Assembly (NCBI RefSeq): GCF_934476685.1
Contig: NZ_CAKSNX010000002.1
Span: forward strand, 248,001-312,000
Reading direction: 5' to 3'
DNA from: an uncultured Ruminococcus sp.
Lineage (GTDB): Bacteria; Bacillota; Clostridia; Oscillospirales; Ruminococcaceae
Length of the DNA stretch: 64,000 nt
In this document: positions 53,230 to 62,031 of the stretch, piece after piece
How positions within the stretch are numbered: the first letter of the stretch is position 1
Layout of the letters: each line of letters starts with the position of its first letter
Notes under the pieces: model-generated
Told to the model about the DNA's origin: nothing
The model's input: the letters and a program-made list of their open reading frames with translations, nothing else
The model's database searches: none
Position numbers and translations under genes: made by a program

Positions 53230-53997
53230 ATGAAGGACATTTTTGATCTGAGCGGCAAGATCGCAATAGTGACAGGAGCATCATCAGGCATCGGATTTGA
53301 ATATGCAAAGGCGCTTGCCTCAAAAGGAGCAGATGTGGTCATCGTTGCAAGACGTGCTGACAGACTTGCTGAAAATGCAAAAGTTATCGAGAAATATGGG
53401 GTAAAATGTGTGCCGATCACCTGTGATCTTGCAGATGAAGATGACATTAAAAAGGTGGTAGACACAGTTATAAGTGATTTCGGAAAGATCGATATTCTTG
53501 TGAACAATGCAGGAATTTGTATTGAAAAACCTTGTGAAGAGTATGACACCGAGTCATGGGACAAGGTGCTGGACGTAAACCTGAAAGCAGTTTTCCTTAT
53601 GACAAGAGAAGTCGGAAAGCATATGATAAGCCGCAAGTACGGCAAGATCATCAGTACATCATCAATGTACGGCAAGGTTGCAAACATAAATGCTACTGAG
53701 GTCAGCTATCACGCTTCAAAGGCGGGAGTTATCGGACTTACCAAAGCACTGGGAAGTGAATGGGCAAAGTACAATATCACGGTAAACTCTATTGCACCCG
53801 GATATTTTGCAACAGAGATCCTGACCGAATGTTTGAAAGATGAAGCCTTTGTTGACTGGATCGGCAGACGTTCGCCTATGAGAAGAATGGGCAATATGGA
53901 AGAACTTGACGGCGCAGTTATCTTTCTTGCGTCAGACGCTTCAAGGTATATTACAGGACATACGCTGTCAGTAGACGGCGGCTGGACTGCGGTATAG
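53230..53997 (+). CDS. short-chain dehydrogenase/reductase
   Basis: A 255-residue classical SDR. The cofactor motif is TGASSGIG at the N-terminus, with NNAG, catalytic Ser in STSSMYGK, and YHASK with the Tyr and Lys. The C-terminus ITGHTLSVDGGWTAV is standard. The cofactor-selecting loop VVIVARRADRL suggests NADP(H), but this is not certain. Perfect AGGAGG precedes the ATG. Its position inside the transporter genes shows it belongs to the operon. It probably oxidises or reduces an alcohol or carbonyl intermediate, possibly the product of the GRE. Confidence 0.9.
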   Translation: MKDIFDLSGKIAIVTGASSGIGFEYAKALASKGADVVIVARRADRLAENAKVIEKYGVKCVPITCDLADEDDIKKVVDTVISDFGKIDILVNNAGICIEKPCEEYDTESWDKVLDVNLKAVFLMTREVGKHMISRKYGKIISTSSMYGKVANINATEVSYHASKAGVIGLTKALGSEWAKYNITVNSIAPGYFATEILTECLKDEAFVDWIGRRSPMRRMGNMEELDGAVIFLASDASRYITGHTLSVDGGWTAV

Positions 53998-54034
53998 AAA
54001 ATATATGATCTTATTTGTAATGGAGGAATTTAAA

Positions 54035-54889
54035 ATGAAAAACAAACTCAGAAACTTTATCTCACTATCACTCGTACTCTCAATGGGAACAGGTATGCTT
54101 ACAGCGTGCGGAAACTCAGACGGATCCTCATCTACAAAAACGACATCAGACGGAACAGAGGTAAGAACCATTCAGGTCGCACTTTGCAGCGGTCAGCCGC
54201 CTTATACATATGCCGATGAGAACGGTGACTATACAGGCTACGATACAGAAACACTCAAGCTGGTAGATGAACTTCTTCCGCAGTATGAATTTGAATATTC
54301 TATGGTCGATCAGGATACAGGTCTTGTCGGCACTCAGAACGGTAAATATCAGATGACATCATGCTCATACCTCAGAACAGATGCCAGAGCAGAAACATAC
54401 CTCTTATCCGATCCTATCTGCTACTACCTGTGCAATCTGATCGTTCCTGAAAACAGCGATATCAATGGCGTTGAAGATCTTGACGGAAAGACACTCAGCC
54501 CATTCACCAAGACAGACGGACTTTATGCGATCTATCAGGATCTCTGTGCAAAGTACCCTGACATCGACATCAAGCTTGCAGATACATCATCGTATGTTGA
54601 TATTTCCGACAGACTTATCGGAACAAACGAGGGCAGATGGGACGCTACTATCATCGGCGGTTCTTCCTACTATGCACTTGAAGACGAGCTTGGATTTAAG
54701 ATGAAGGTCCTTGACTACGTTGCAGGACGTGACTCAGTTTACCTCATCAATAAGGACGAAAAGCAGCTTCAGGAGGATATCAACGGTGCGATCGCACAGC
54801 TCCGTGAAGAAGGAAAGCTGTCTGAACTCAGCGAACAGTGGCTCGGCGAAGATGTATTTGCCGCTGCTGAAAAGCTTGGTCTTGAATAA
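54035..54889 (+). CDS. amino acid ABC transporter substrate-binding lipoprotein
   Basis: A 284-residue lipoprotein. The signal peptide ends in the lipobox MLTAC (Cys near residue 25), followed by a Ser-rich linker. The family-3 solute-binding fold shows IQVALCSGQPPYTYADENGD, GYDTETLKLVDELL, SCSYLRTDARAETYLLSDP and LREEGKLSELSEQWLG. The usual first binding-site residues after the signature are changed (SGQPPYTY in place of the common PPFSY), so ligand preference is open. The ATG at 54035 has GGAGG 8 bases away. Confidence 0.9.
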   Translation: MKNKLRNFISLSLVLSMGTGMLTACGNSDGSSSTKTTSDGTEVRTIQVALCSGQPPYTYADENGDYTGYDTETLKLVDELLPQYEFEYSMVDQDTGLVGTQNGKYQMTSCSYLRTDARAETYLLSDPICYYLCNLIVPENSDINGVEDLDGKTLSPFTKTDGLYAIYQDLCAKYPDIDIKLADTSSYVDISDRLIGTNEGRWDATIIGGSSYYALEDELGFKMKVLDYVAGRDSVYLINKDEKQLQEDINGAIAQLREEGKLSELSEQWLGEDVFAAAEKLGLE

Positions 54890-54908
54890 TAGTCATAATA
54901 ATCTCCAT

Positions 54909-54949
54909 ATAAGCGGAACGGTGCGGTATATGCCGCACCTGCTGCTTAT
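54909..54949 (+). other. intercistronic mRNA hairpin
   Basis: An outer stem ATAAGC/GCTTAT and an inner stem GGTGCGG/CCGCACC (loop TATATG) lie between the lipoprotein and permease genes. Adenines, not T residues, follow on the plus strand. This is typical of a hairpin that protects the lipoprotein mRNA, so the binding protein is made in excess over the permeases. Read on the minus strand it would end in a T run. Confidence 0.7.
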
Positions 54950-54972
54950 AAAAAACGAAAGGAATGGTATCT

Positions 54973-55713
54973 ATGAAGGAAGGCTTTGAGATCATAAAAA
55001 ATTCATTTCCAAAGATCGTGGAACAGATACCTGTTACACTTGAAATGTTTATCATTTTTGTAGCGCTGGCATTTTTGCTTTCCGTGCCCTTTGCAATAGT
55101 GAGAGTAAAGAAAAAGGGTATATTCTACCCGATCGTTTCGCTCATTGTTTCATTCTTCAGAGGTACGCCGATGACAGTACAGATCTTTTTGGTGTTCTTT
55201 GGTATACCGGTAGTAATGGAAAATTTCGATGTGAATGCAAACCTATGGAACCCGATAGTTTTTCCGATAATAGCGCTCGGACTTAATCAGGCTTGTTATT
55301 ACTGTGAAGCATGGCGAAGCGCATATCTGTCCATTGATAAGGGACAGCTTGAGGCAGGCGAAAGTATCGGCTTTGGAACAGTACAAAACTTTATGTTCGT
55401 TATCGTTCCACAGTGTCTGAGAATAGCGATGCCGAATATGAAAAACCTTACCACAGAGGGACTTAAATCCACCGCTCTTGCTTTTTCAATAGGTGTTGTA
55501 GATATTATGGGAAAAGCTCATGAACTTTGCGCCGTACATTTCGGATTGGGTTCAACATGGATATATATTACAGCCTCAGTTATATACTGGGTAATAGATA
55601 TCATTGTTGAGATAGTGTTTACTGTTATAGCAAAGGCTAACAGCAAGGGCTTTGAAATGATCGGTGCTGATAAGAAAAAGAATAATAAAAAGATCGCAGC
55701 ACAGGCTGCTTAA
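54973..55713 (+). CDS. amino acid ABC transporter permease
   Basis: A 246-residue HisM/GlnP-type permease with five membrane segments. The family EAA-like loop is GQLEAGESIGFGTVQNF and SFFRGTPMTVQIFLVFFGIP is the classical FRGTP motif. The ATG at 54973 is chosen over 54964 because of GAAAGGA spacing. It pairs with the permease at 55732 and the ATPase at 52402 to make one importer. Confidence 0.92.
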   Translation: MKEGFEIIKNSFPKIVEQIPVTLEMFIIFVALAFLLSVPFAIVRVKKKGIFYPIVSLIVSFFRGTPMTVQIFLVFFGIPVVMENFDVNANLWNPIVFPIIALGLNQACYYCEAWRSAYLSIDKGQLEAGESIGFGTVQNFMFVIVPQCLRIAMPNMKNLTTEGLKSTALAFSIGVVDIMGKAHELCAVHFGLGSTWIYITASVIYWVIDIIVEIVFTVIAKANSKGFEMIGADKKKNNKKIAAQAA

Positions 55714-55731
55714 ATACAGAGGTGATCGGTT

Positions 55732-56439
55732 ATGACATTTGATTTTGATTTTGCGTTAAGCATCATTATTCCAATAGCGAAAAAAATACCTATGACAATG
55801 TATCTGACAATCATATCAATGTTCTGGGCATTGGCTCTCGGCTGTGTTTTCGCATATGTTCAGACAAAAAATATACCTGTATTAAAGCAGATCATTATAG
55901 GCATATGTTCCTTTATCAAGGGTGTGCCGCTGATCGTACAGCTGTTTTTCTGCTATGTATCACTTCCGTATGCATTGGTAAAGCTGAATTTTCTCCCGTT
56001 CTGTAATTTTGATCTGAGAGATCCGCCGTTTACAGCTATCGCAGTGATCGCCTTGTCGCTCAACTATTCAGCTTATATGTGTGACGTGGTAATGACATCA
56101 TTTGCTGCGGTAGACGCAAAGCAAATGGAGGCAGGAGCTTCCATAGGCATGAGCGCATTTGCAACACTAAGAACAGTAATAATCCCGCAGGCAGCAATTA
56201 TTTCACTGCCGAATATGTCCAACTACTTTATGGCAATGCTCAAAGCCACAAGTATGGTGTATATGGTAGCGGTAACAGAAATGCTTGGTGAGGCGAGAAG
56301 CGTTGCGGCAGAAACATTTCAGTTCTTTGAGGCATATATAGTTGCAGCTGCATTGTACTGGATACTTTGTATCGTTGTAGAAAAACTTCTCAAGATAATG
56401 GAAAAGAAACTTTCAAAGTTCCTGCCGTCAGCGGCATAA
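55732..56439 (+). CDS. amino acid ABC transporter permease, second subunit
   Basis: A 235-residue permease of the same family. SFIKGVPLIVQLFFCYVSLP replaces the usual RGTP with KGVP, and KQMEAGASIGMSAFATLRTV is the EAA loop. Five membrane segments are visible. GAGGTGATC precedes the ATG. It forms a heterodimer with the gene product at 54973 in all likelihood. Confidence 0.92.
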   Translation: MTFDFDFALSIIIPIAKKIPMTMYLTIISMFWALALGCVFAYVQTKNIPVLKQIIIGICSFIKGVPLIVQLFFCYVSLPYALVKLNFLPFCNFDLRDPPFTAIAVIALSLNYSAYMCDVVMTSFAAVDAKQMEAGASIGMSAFATLRTVIIPQAAIISLPNMSNYFMAMLKATSMVYMVAVTEMLGEARSVAAETFQFFEAYIVAAALYWILCIVVEKLLKIMEKKLSKFLPSAA

Positions 56440-56481
56440 TAACATAAGTAATAAAATTTTGTTGAAAGGAAAGATCGGGAT

Positions 56482-57651
56482 ATGAAACCATATTCAAAAC
56501 GAATGGAGGCTGTGCCTGCGTCAAAGATCAGAAAAATATTCAATATGGTTTTGGAGGATAAGGATATCATAAGTTTTGCAGTCGGCGAACCTGATTTTGA
56601 TACTCCTTCCAATATAGTGAAAGCTGCAGTTGATAAGCTGGAGCATGGAGCGACCAGATATGGTGCAAACGTAGGACTGCTTGAACTCAGAGAGGCTGCG
56701 GCAAAGAAGTTCTCAGAAGAAAGAGGATTGGCTCTGACAACTGAAAATGTTATGATAACCGCAGGCGCTATGCAGGGAATATATATGACTATGCAGGCGA
56801 TTTTGGAGGAGGGTGACGAAATAATTATTGGTTCACCATATTTCTCAAACTATGCAGCTCAGGCAGCAATGTGCGGAGCAAAGCTGGTCACAGTCGATCT
56901 TTCTGAAGAAAACGGATTTATACTCACTCCTCAGCTGCTGGAATCTGCGATCACACCGAAAACAAAAATGGTGCTTTTGAATTCGCCTTCCAATCCGCTT
57001 GGCAGCGTTATAGACAAACAAACCTTGTCCGAACTGGCAGAGGTGATAAAAAAGTATGATCTGTATGTCATAAGTGATGAGGTGTACCGTGACTTTATTT
57101 ATGATGATGACGTAAAGCCGTATTCAATAGGCGCTTTTGAGGGCATGGCAGAACGTACAATTACCATAGACAGCTTTTCAAAATCATATGCAATGACAGG
57201 CTGGCGAATAGGTATCGTCTGTGCAAATGAAGAGCTTATCAGATTGATGACCAAAATGCAGGAGGGAATGGTCGCCTGCGTTAATACCGCATTGCAGTAC
57301 GGCGCTCTTGAAGCGCTCACAGGTCCGCAGGATGATAAAAAACATATGATATCTGTATATAAAAAGCGGAGAGATCTTCTTTGCAGCGGAATAAATAACA
57401 TAGACGGTCTAAGCTGCCGTGTCCCGCAGGGTGCATTTTATCTGTTCGTAAATATCAAGGATACAGGACTTAGCTCAGAGGAGTTTGCTGTCAGACTTAT
57501 CAAAGAGGCAAAGGTCGCAGTTATCCCGGGCGACGGCTTTGGCAGCGCAGGAGAAGGGTATGTTAGATTATCCTATGTTATTTCCGAGGACGATATCAAA
57601 AAGGCTCTGATCCGTATTGAAAAGTTTGTAAAAGATCTTAAAGCAGGGTGA
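56482..57651 (+). CDS. class I pyridoxal phosphate aminotransferase
   Basis: A 389-residue fold-type I aminotransferase. FAVGEPDFDTPSNIVKAA at the N-terminus, NSPSNPLGSVIDK, ISDEVYRDFIYDD and the PLP lysine in SFSKSYAMTGWRIG are typical of the aspartate/aromatic/alanine group. GAAAGGAAAG precedes the ATG. Together with the following D-2-hydroxyacid dehydrogenase it fits conversion of an imported amino acid to a 2-oxoacid and then a 2-hydroxyacid. Specificity cannot be read from sequence. Confidence 0.9.
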   Translation: MKPYSKRMEAVPASKIRKIFNMVLEDKDIISFAVGEPDFDTPSNIVKAAVDKLEHGATRYGANVGLLELREAAAKKFSEERGLALTTENVMITAGAMQGIYMTMQAILEEGDEIIIGSPYFSNYAAQAAMCGAKLVTVDLSEENGFILTPQLLESAITPKTKMVLLNSPSNPLGSVIDKQTLSELAEVIKKYDLYVISDEVYRDFIYDDDVKPYSIGAFEGMAERTITIDSFSKSYAMTGWRIGIVCANEELIRLMTKMQEGMVACVNTALQYGALEALTGPQDDKKHMISVYKKRRDLLCSGINNIDGLSCRVPQGAFYLFVNIKDTGLSSEEFAVRLIKEAKVAVIPGDGFGSAGEGYVRLSYVISEDDIKKALIRIEKFVKDLKAG

Positions 57652-57656
57652 GCTCA

Positions 57657-58649
57657 ATGAAAATTCTGATTACTGATTATCCCGAAACTATAAAAAGGGA
57701 TACAACTCTTGAAGAAAAGATCATAAAAGAAGGTCTTCCCGATGCAGAGATAATCAAATATGTTTATGACGGCGACAAGCAAAAGCTTATCGAAGTAATG
57801 TCCGATTGTGCCGCTGTCAAAACTGCATTCGTTATGATAGATAAGGAGATCATGGACAGCTGTCCAAAGCTTGAATGTATCTCTTTTAATTCCTCTGGAT
57901 ATAACTTTGTTGATCTTGAATATGCAGACAGCAAGGGTATAGGCGTAACAGCTATCGGAGAGTATTGTACAGACGAGGTCGCAGATCATACCATGGCTCT
58001 GCTGCTTTCGCTAAACAGAGGAATAAAAAGATACATACATCTTATAGACAGCGAAAAGCTCTGGCAATACAAGGCGGTGAGCGATCTTCCCTCACTAAAG
58101 GGAAAAAATCTTGCGGTTATGGGTTTTGGCAAGATAGGAAGAGCGGTTGCACAGCGTGCAAAGGCATTCGGAATGAATATCATGGCATATGATCCCTATG
58201 TAAATAAGGATATCATAACTCAGCTTGGAGCGCAGCCTGCGGAACTTGAAGATGTTTTTGAAAAAGCAGACGTTATTTCAAATCATATGCTCCAGACCGA
58301 GAAAAATGTAAACTTCTATAACAGTGGATTTTTCGGTAGCCTAAAGAAAAGACCTTTGTTTATAAATGTTGCAAGGGGAGGCTGCGTTGACGAAGCTGCA
58401 CTGCTTACCGCTTTGAAAAATGATATGATAAGCGGAGCAGGTCTTGATGTGTTCAAATCGGAAGACCCCGACCTTGAAAATAATCCTTTTGCAGGTATGG
58501 ATAATGTAATAATAACTCCTCACGCAGCTTTTTATTCAAACGAATCGCTGGTAAGACTTCAGGAGATATCCAGCAGAAATCTTGTGTTCTATCTGAAAAA
58601 GGAATATGACAAGGTGAACAGGATAGTTAATAATGTAAAGAAACCATAA
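57657..58649 (+). CDS. D-2-hydroxyacid dehydrogenase family protein
   Basis: A 330-residue NAD(P)-dependent dehydrogenase of the D-isomer 2-hydroxyacid family. The cofactor motif is VMGFGKIGRAVAQRAKAFG; the catalytic residues are Arg in FINVARGGCVD, Glu in VFKSEDPDLE and His in ITPHAAFYS. The ATG at 57657 lies 5 bases after the aminotransferase stop and has AGGGTGAG as ribosome-binding site. The first 50 residues are divergent from well-known lactate or glycerate dehydrogenases. It would reduce the 2-oxoacid made by the aminotransferase. Confidence 0.9.
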   Translation: MKILITDYPETIKRDTTLEEKIIKEGLPDAEIIKYVYDGDKQKLIEVMSDCAAVKTAFVMIDKEIMDSCPKLECISFNSSGYNFVDLEYADSKGIGVTAIGEYCTDEVADHTMALLLSLNRGIKRYIHLIDSEKLWQYKAVSDLPSLKGKNLAVMGFGKIGRAVAQRAKAFGMNIMAYDPYVNKDIITQLGAQPAELEDVFEKADVISNHMLQTEKNVNFYNSGFFGSLKKRPLFINVARGGCVDEAALLTALKNDMISGAGLDVFKSEDPDLENNPFAGMDNVIITPHAAFYSNESLVRLQEISSRNLVFYLKKEYDKVNRIVNNVKKP

Positions 58650-58666
58650 TGAGAAGGTGAATAGCA

Positions 58667-59590
58667 ATGCCAACAGGAACAATTTTCAATATCCAGAAAT
58701 GTTCTATTCATGACGGACCGGGAATAAGAACGCTTGTATTTTTCAAGGGCTGTCCTCTGCGATGCAAATGGTGTGCAAACCCTGAATCTCAGAGCTTTGC
58801 GCCGCAGATAATGAATATGTATTCAAGATGTGTTTCCTGCATGATGTGTATTGACGTGTGCGAAAAGAAATGTATTTACAGATCTGACAGCGGAAGATAT
58901 GAGATCAATTACAGCTTGTGCGATGGCTGCGGAAAATGTGCCGAGGTTTGTTTTGCAGAAGCGAGAACACTTATGGGCAGGAAGATCACCGTTCAGGAAC
59001 TTTTTGAAGAGATAAAAAAGGATCAGGGATTTTTCAACCGTTCGGGCGGCGGAGTTACATTTTCTGGCGGCGAACCCCTTATGCAGCCAGAATTTCTTAA
59101 AGAGATAGCTAAGCTTTGCAAAGAGAATGGTATAAAAACAGCAATGGAAAGCTGCGGCTGCGGTGATATTGAAAAATTCAGGCAAGCTATGAAGTATATA
59201 GATTTTATGTATTTTGATGTTAAGCATATGGATCCTGAGATACATAAAAAGCTCACAGGTATGAGCAATGAAATGATATTGAAAAATCTCAAAGGCATAA
59301 ACGATATGGGAACAACAGAGATCGTAATACGAACACCTGTTATCCCAGGTTATAATGACAGTGAGGACAATATCATTGCCACAGCTGAAATGTTGAACGA
59401 TCTTAATATGGTAAAGGGCTATGAACTCCTTGCCTATCATAATCTCGGCGAGAATAAATATGACGCACTGGGAAGGAAGTATGAACTTCATAATGTAGAA
59501 AAGCCGTCGGCAGAGTTTATGAACAGGCTTGTGGACAAGGCTAATTCAGTATTGAGAAATAAAAAATGTTTCTATGAATCATTATTTTAG
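58667..59590 (+). CDS. glycyl radical enzyme activating protein (radical SAM)
   Basis: A 307-residue activase. IFNIQKCSIHDGPGIRTLVF leads to the radical SAM cluster CPLRCKWC (C29, C33, C36). An insert with two CxxCxxC...C ferredoxin-like clusters follows (SCMMCIDVCEKKC and LCDGCGKCAEVC), as in activases of glycerol dehydratase, choline lyase and hydroxyproline dehydratase, but unlike the PFL activase. GVTFSGGEPLMQPEF is the SAM-binding region. AAGGTGA precedes the ATG. It installs the glycyl radical in the enzyme encoded 12 bases downstream. Confidence 0.95.
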   Translation: MPTGTIFNIQKCSIHDGPGIRTLVFFKGCPLRCKWCANPESQSFAPQIMNMYSRCVSCMMCIDVCEKKCIYRSDSGRYEINYSLCDGCGKCAEVCFAEARTLMGRKITVQELFEEIKKDQGFFNRSGGGVTFSGGEPLMQPEFLKEIAKLCKENGIKTAMESCGCGDIEKFRQAMKYIDFMYFDVKHMDPEIHKKLTGMSNEMILKNLKGINDMGTTEIVIRTPVIPGYNDSEDNIIATAEMLNDLNMVKGYELLAYHNLGENKYDALGRKYELHNVEKPSAEFMNRLVDKANSVLRNKKCFYESLF

Positions 59591-59602
59591 GAGGTATTAT
59601 CA

Positions 59603-61963
59603 ATGTTGACCAAACGTATTGAAAATCTGAAGTCTGAACTTCGTGGAACAAAACCATCTATCTGTATCGAGCGTGCAAGACTTGTAACAGAGTTTTATCA
59701 GAAATGCACTTTTGAAAGCACCTTTTCAAGAAGAGCGCATCTGCTTGAATACCTTCTGAAAAATATGACCATATATATCCGTGATGATGAGCTTATTGTC
59801 GGAAATCATTCCAGCAGATACAGAGCCTGCCCTGTTTATCCTGAGGTAGGTTCAAAGTGGATACTTGAGGATATGCATACATTCGATACAAGAACCACAG
59901 ATCCTCTTGTCTTTGATGAAAATGATAAGATAGAGCTTAAGAAGATACTTGAAAAATGGAATGGATCTAGTTTTCAGGAAATCGTAAACTCCAAGCTTTC
60001 AGCAGATGCACTTGAGGCTGTTGACGCAGGCGTAATTACTATCGGTTCGAGAAACGTTCCGACTGCGTCACACGTTGCAGCATTTACAAAGCTGTTTTCA
60101 GTAGGTCTTAACGGTATCATAAAGCAGTGCCGTGAACAGATCGCAGCCATTGATGTTGTGGATAATGAGATACAGCAGAAAAAGGATCTGTGGGAGTCAA
60201 TGATAATCTCCTGTCAGGCTGTTATAGACTTTGCAGGAAGATATGCTGATCTTGCCGAGAAAATGGCAGCCGAATGCAGTGATGAACAGAGAAAGTCAGA
60301 GCTGCTTACTATTGCTGAAAACTGCCGTACAGTTCCTGCTGAACCGCCAAAGAATTTCTGGCAGGCAGCACAGTTCTTCTGGTTTACACATCTCTGCTAT
60401 CAGATCGAATCCAATGGTCATAATCACAGTTTCGGACGTTTTGACCAGTATATGTATCCGTTCTATAAAAAGGATATCGAGGACGGTACAATGACCGATG
60501 ATAAGATCGAGGAGATCATTGAAAACCTGTGGATAAATATTACATCTATCTTTGAACTCCGTGACCATGTAGAATCAGAGGCGTATGCAGGCTATCCTAT
60601 GTGGATAAACCTTACTATCGGAGGAATAGACAAAAAGGGAAGAGATGCCTGCAACGAACTTACATATCTTGTCCTTGACGCAACTGAGAACGTTCAGACA
60701 ACTATGCCTGCTATCTCATTCAGATACAATAAAAAGGAAGATTATAAGTATATAAGAAAGGCTCTTGAACTTACAAAGAAAGGACTGGGGCAGCCTGCTT
60801 TCTTCAACGATGATGTTAATATCCCGCTGACTATCTCCCACGGAGCAACTATAAAGGAAGCAAGAGAATACGCTATCGTAGGCTGTGTTGAACCTGCTGT
60901 TCCTGAATACTGTGATTTCCGTCCTGTTGCAGGCTTTGTAAACTTCCTTAAGATATTTGAACTTACTATCCATAACGGATATGATCCCATTGCAAAGAAA
61001 CAGATCGGACTTAAAACAGGCGATATATCTGAATTTACCTGCATGGACGATATCCTCGCAGCATACAAGAAACAGATACAGTATTTCATCAAGATGCACC
61101 TCAACAGCTATAATATGGTATCAAGTATGCATACAGAGATATTCCCAGAGATCTTTGCATCAAGCATCGTAAACGGAACGATCGAAAGCGGAAAGACTTT
61201 GCAGGCAGGCGGAGCTAAGTTCAGCTATACAGGAACATTCGTAACAGGTGTTGCAAATGCGGCAGACTCACTTGCAGCTATCGAAGAGATCATATTCAAT
61301 AAGAAAATGATGTCGTTTTCCGAAATGATGCAGCTTTTGGACAGCAACTGGGAGGGCAAGGAGAATTACAGACTGCTTTTCAAGAACAAAGCGCCTAAGT
61401 ACGGCAATAATATCGATATGGTAGATAACTATGCAAACTGGCTTATTGAAGTGTTTGCAGATGAACTTCCAAAGTACAGGGACAGCCGTAACGGAATGTA
61501 TACTCTCATCAATCTGTCACAGTCGTATAATATCTGGCAGGGCAGACGTTCAGGTGCAACACCAGACGGCAGACGTGCATTTGATCCTCTGGCAGATAAC
61601 GCTTCTCCTACTGTCGGCTACGATCAGAACGGTCCGACATCAGCTGTAATGTCTGTTGCAAAGATAGACCAGCTGCTTGTTAATTCTGGTACACTGCTCA
61701 ATCAGAAATTTGACCCTGCTATCATAAAGGGTGAAAAGGGATATGAGATACTCGACACTGTTATAAAAACATATTTTGATAACAATGGTGAGCATATCCA
61801 GATCAACGTTGTAGATGTTGATACACTGAGAAAAGCGCAGAAAGAACCTGATAAGTACCGCAACCTTATGGTAAGAGTAGCAGGCTATTCAGCATACTTT
61901 GTTGAACTGGATAAAGCAGTTCAGGAAAATATCATCAATCGTACAACTCATACAGGTTTATAA
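59603..61963 (+). CDS. glycyl radical enzyme of unknown specificity (dehydratase/lyase group)
   Basis: A 786-residue glycyl radical enzyme, about the length of glycerol dehydratase and hydroxyproline dehydratase, and shorter than arylacetate decarboxylases. The glycyl radical motif is VRVAGYSA (G761), and the thiyl site is IVGCVEPAVP with C428 and E430. The single Cys plus GCVE places it outside PFL. By comparison from memory with glycerol dehydratase, H157 (ASHVAAF) and H273 (ESNGHNHS) are kept, but the Ser after the second His is N274, and the diol-binding Asp falls at V442. A diol substrate is therefore doubtful. Perfect AGGAGG precedes the ATG. It is the centre of an operon with uptake, aminotransfer and reduction steps. 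Confidence 0.93.
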   Translation: MLTKRIENLKSELRGTKPSICIERARLVTEFYQKCTFESTFSRRAHLLEYLLKNMTIYIRDDELIVGNHSSRYRACPVYPEVGSKWILEDMHTFDTRTTDPLVFDENDKIELKKILEKWNGSSFQEIVNSKLSADALEAVDAGVITIGSRNVPTASHVAAFTKLFSVGLNGIIKQCREQIAAIDVVDNEIQQKKDLWESMIISCQAVIDFAGRYADLAEKMAAECSDEQRKSELLTIAENCRTVPAEPPKNFWQAAQFFWFTHLCYQIESNGHNHSFGRFDQYMYPFYKKDIEDGTMTDDKIEEIIENLWINITSIFELRDHVESEAYAGYPMWINLTIGGIDKKGRDACNELTYLVLDATENVQTTMPAISFRYNKKEDYKYIRKALELTKKGLGQPAFFNDDVNIPLTISHGATIKEAREYAIVGCVEPAVPEYCDFRPVAGFVNFLKIFELTIHNGYDPIAKKQIGLKTGDISEFTCMDDILAAYKKQIQYFIKMHLNSYNMVSSMHTEIFPEIFASSIVNGTIESGKTLQAGGAKFSYTGTFVTGVANAADSLAAIEEIIFNKKMMSFSEMMQLLDSNWEGKENYRLLFKNKAPKYGNNIDMVDNYANWLIEVFADELPKYRDSRNGMYTLINLSQSYNIWQGRRSGATPDGRRAFDPLADNASPTVGYDQNGPTSAVMSVAKIDQLLVNSGTLLNQKFDPAIIKGEKGYEILDTVIKTYFDNNGEHIQINVVDVDTLRKAQKEPDKYRNLMVRVAGYSAYFVELDKAVQENIINRTTHTGL

Positions 61964-61971
61964 AAACAAAA

Positions 61972-62007
61972 ATATCAGGTTTCTGCGTTCTTGCGGAAAC
62001 CTGATAT
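61972..62007 (+). terminator. hairpin after the glycyl radical enzyme gene
   Basis: ATATCAGGTTTC pairs perfectly with GAAACCTGATAT. The tail TGATT has few T residues, so it is probably a partial terminator or a 3' stabiliser between the GRE gene and the DMT gene. Confidence 0.6.
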
Positions 62008-62031
62008 TGATTAACAGAAAGAAAGTGTAAA

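Noticed and set aside
59603..61963. Assignment of the GRE as pyruvate formate-lyase, choline TMA-lyase or 4-hydroxyphenylacetate decarboxylase
   Set aside because: PFL has two adjacent active Cys and a different activase; choline lyase and the decarboxylases are longer and come with partner genes (small subunit, microcompartment, aldehyde dehydrogenase) that are absent.
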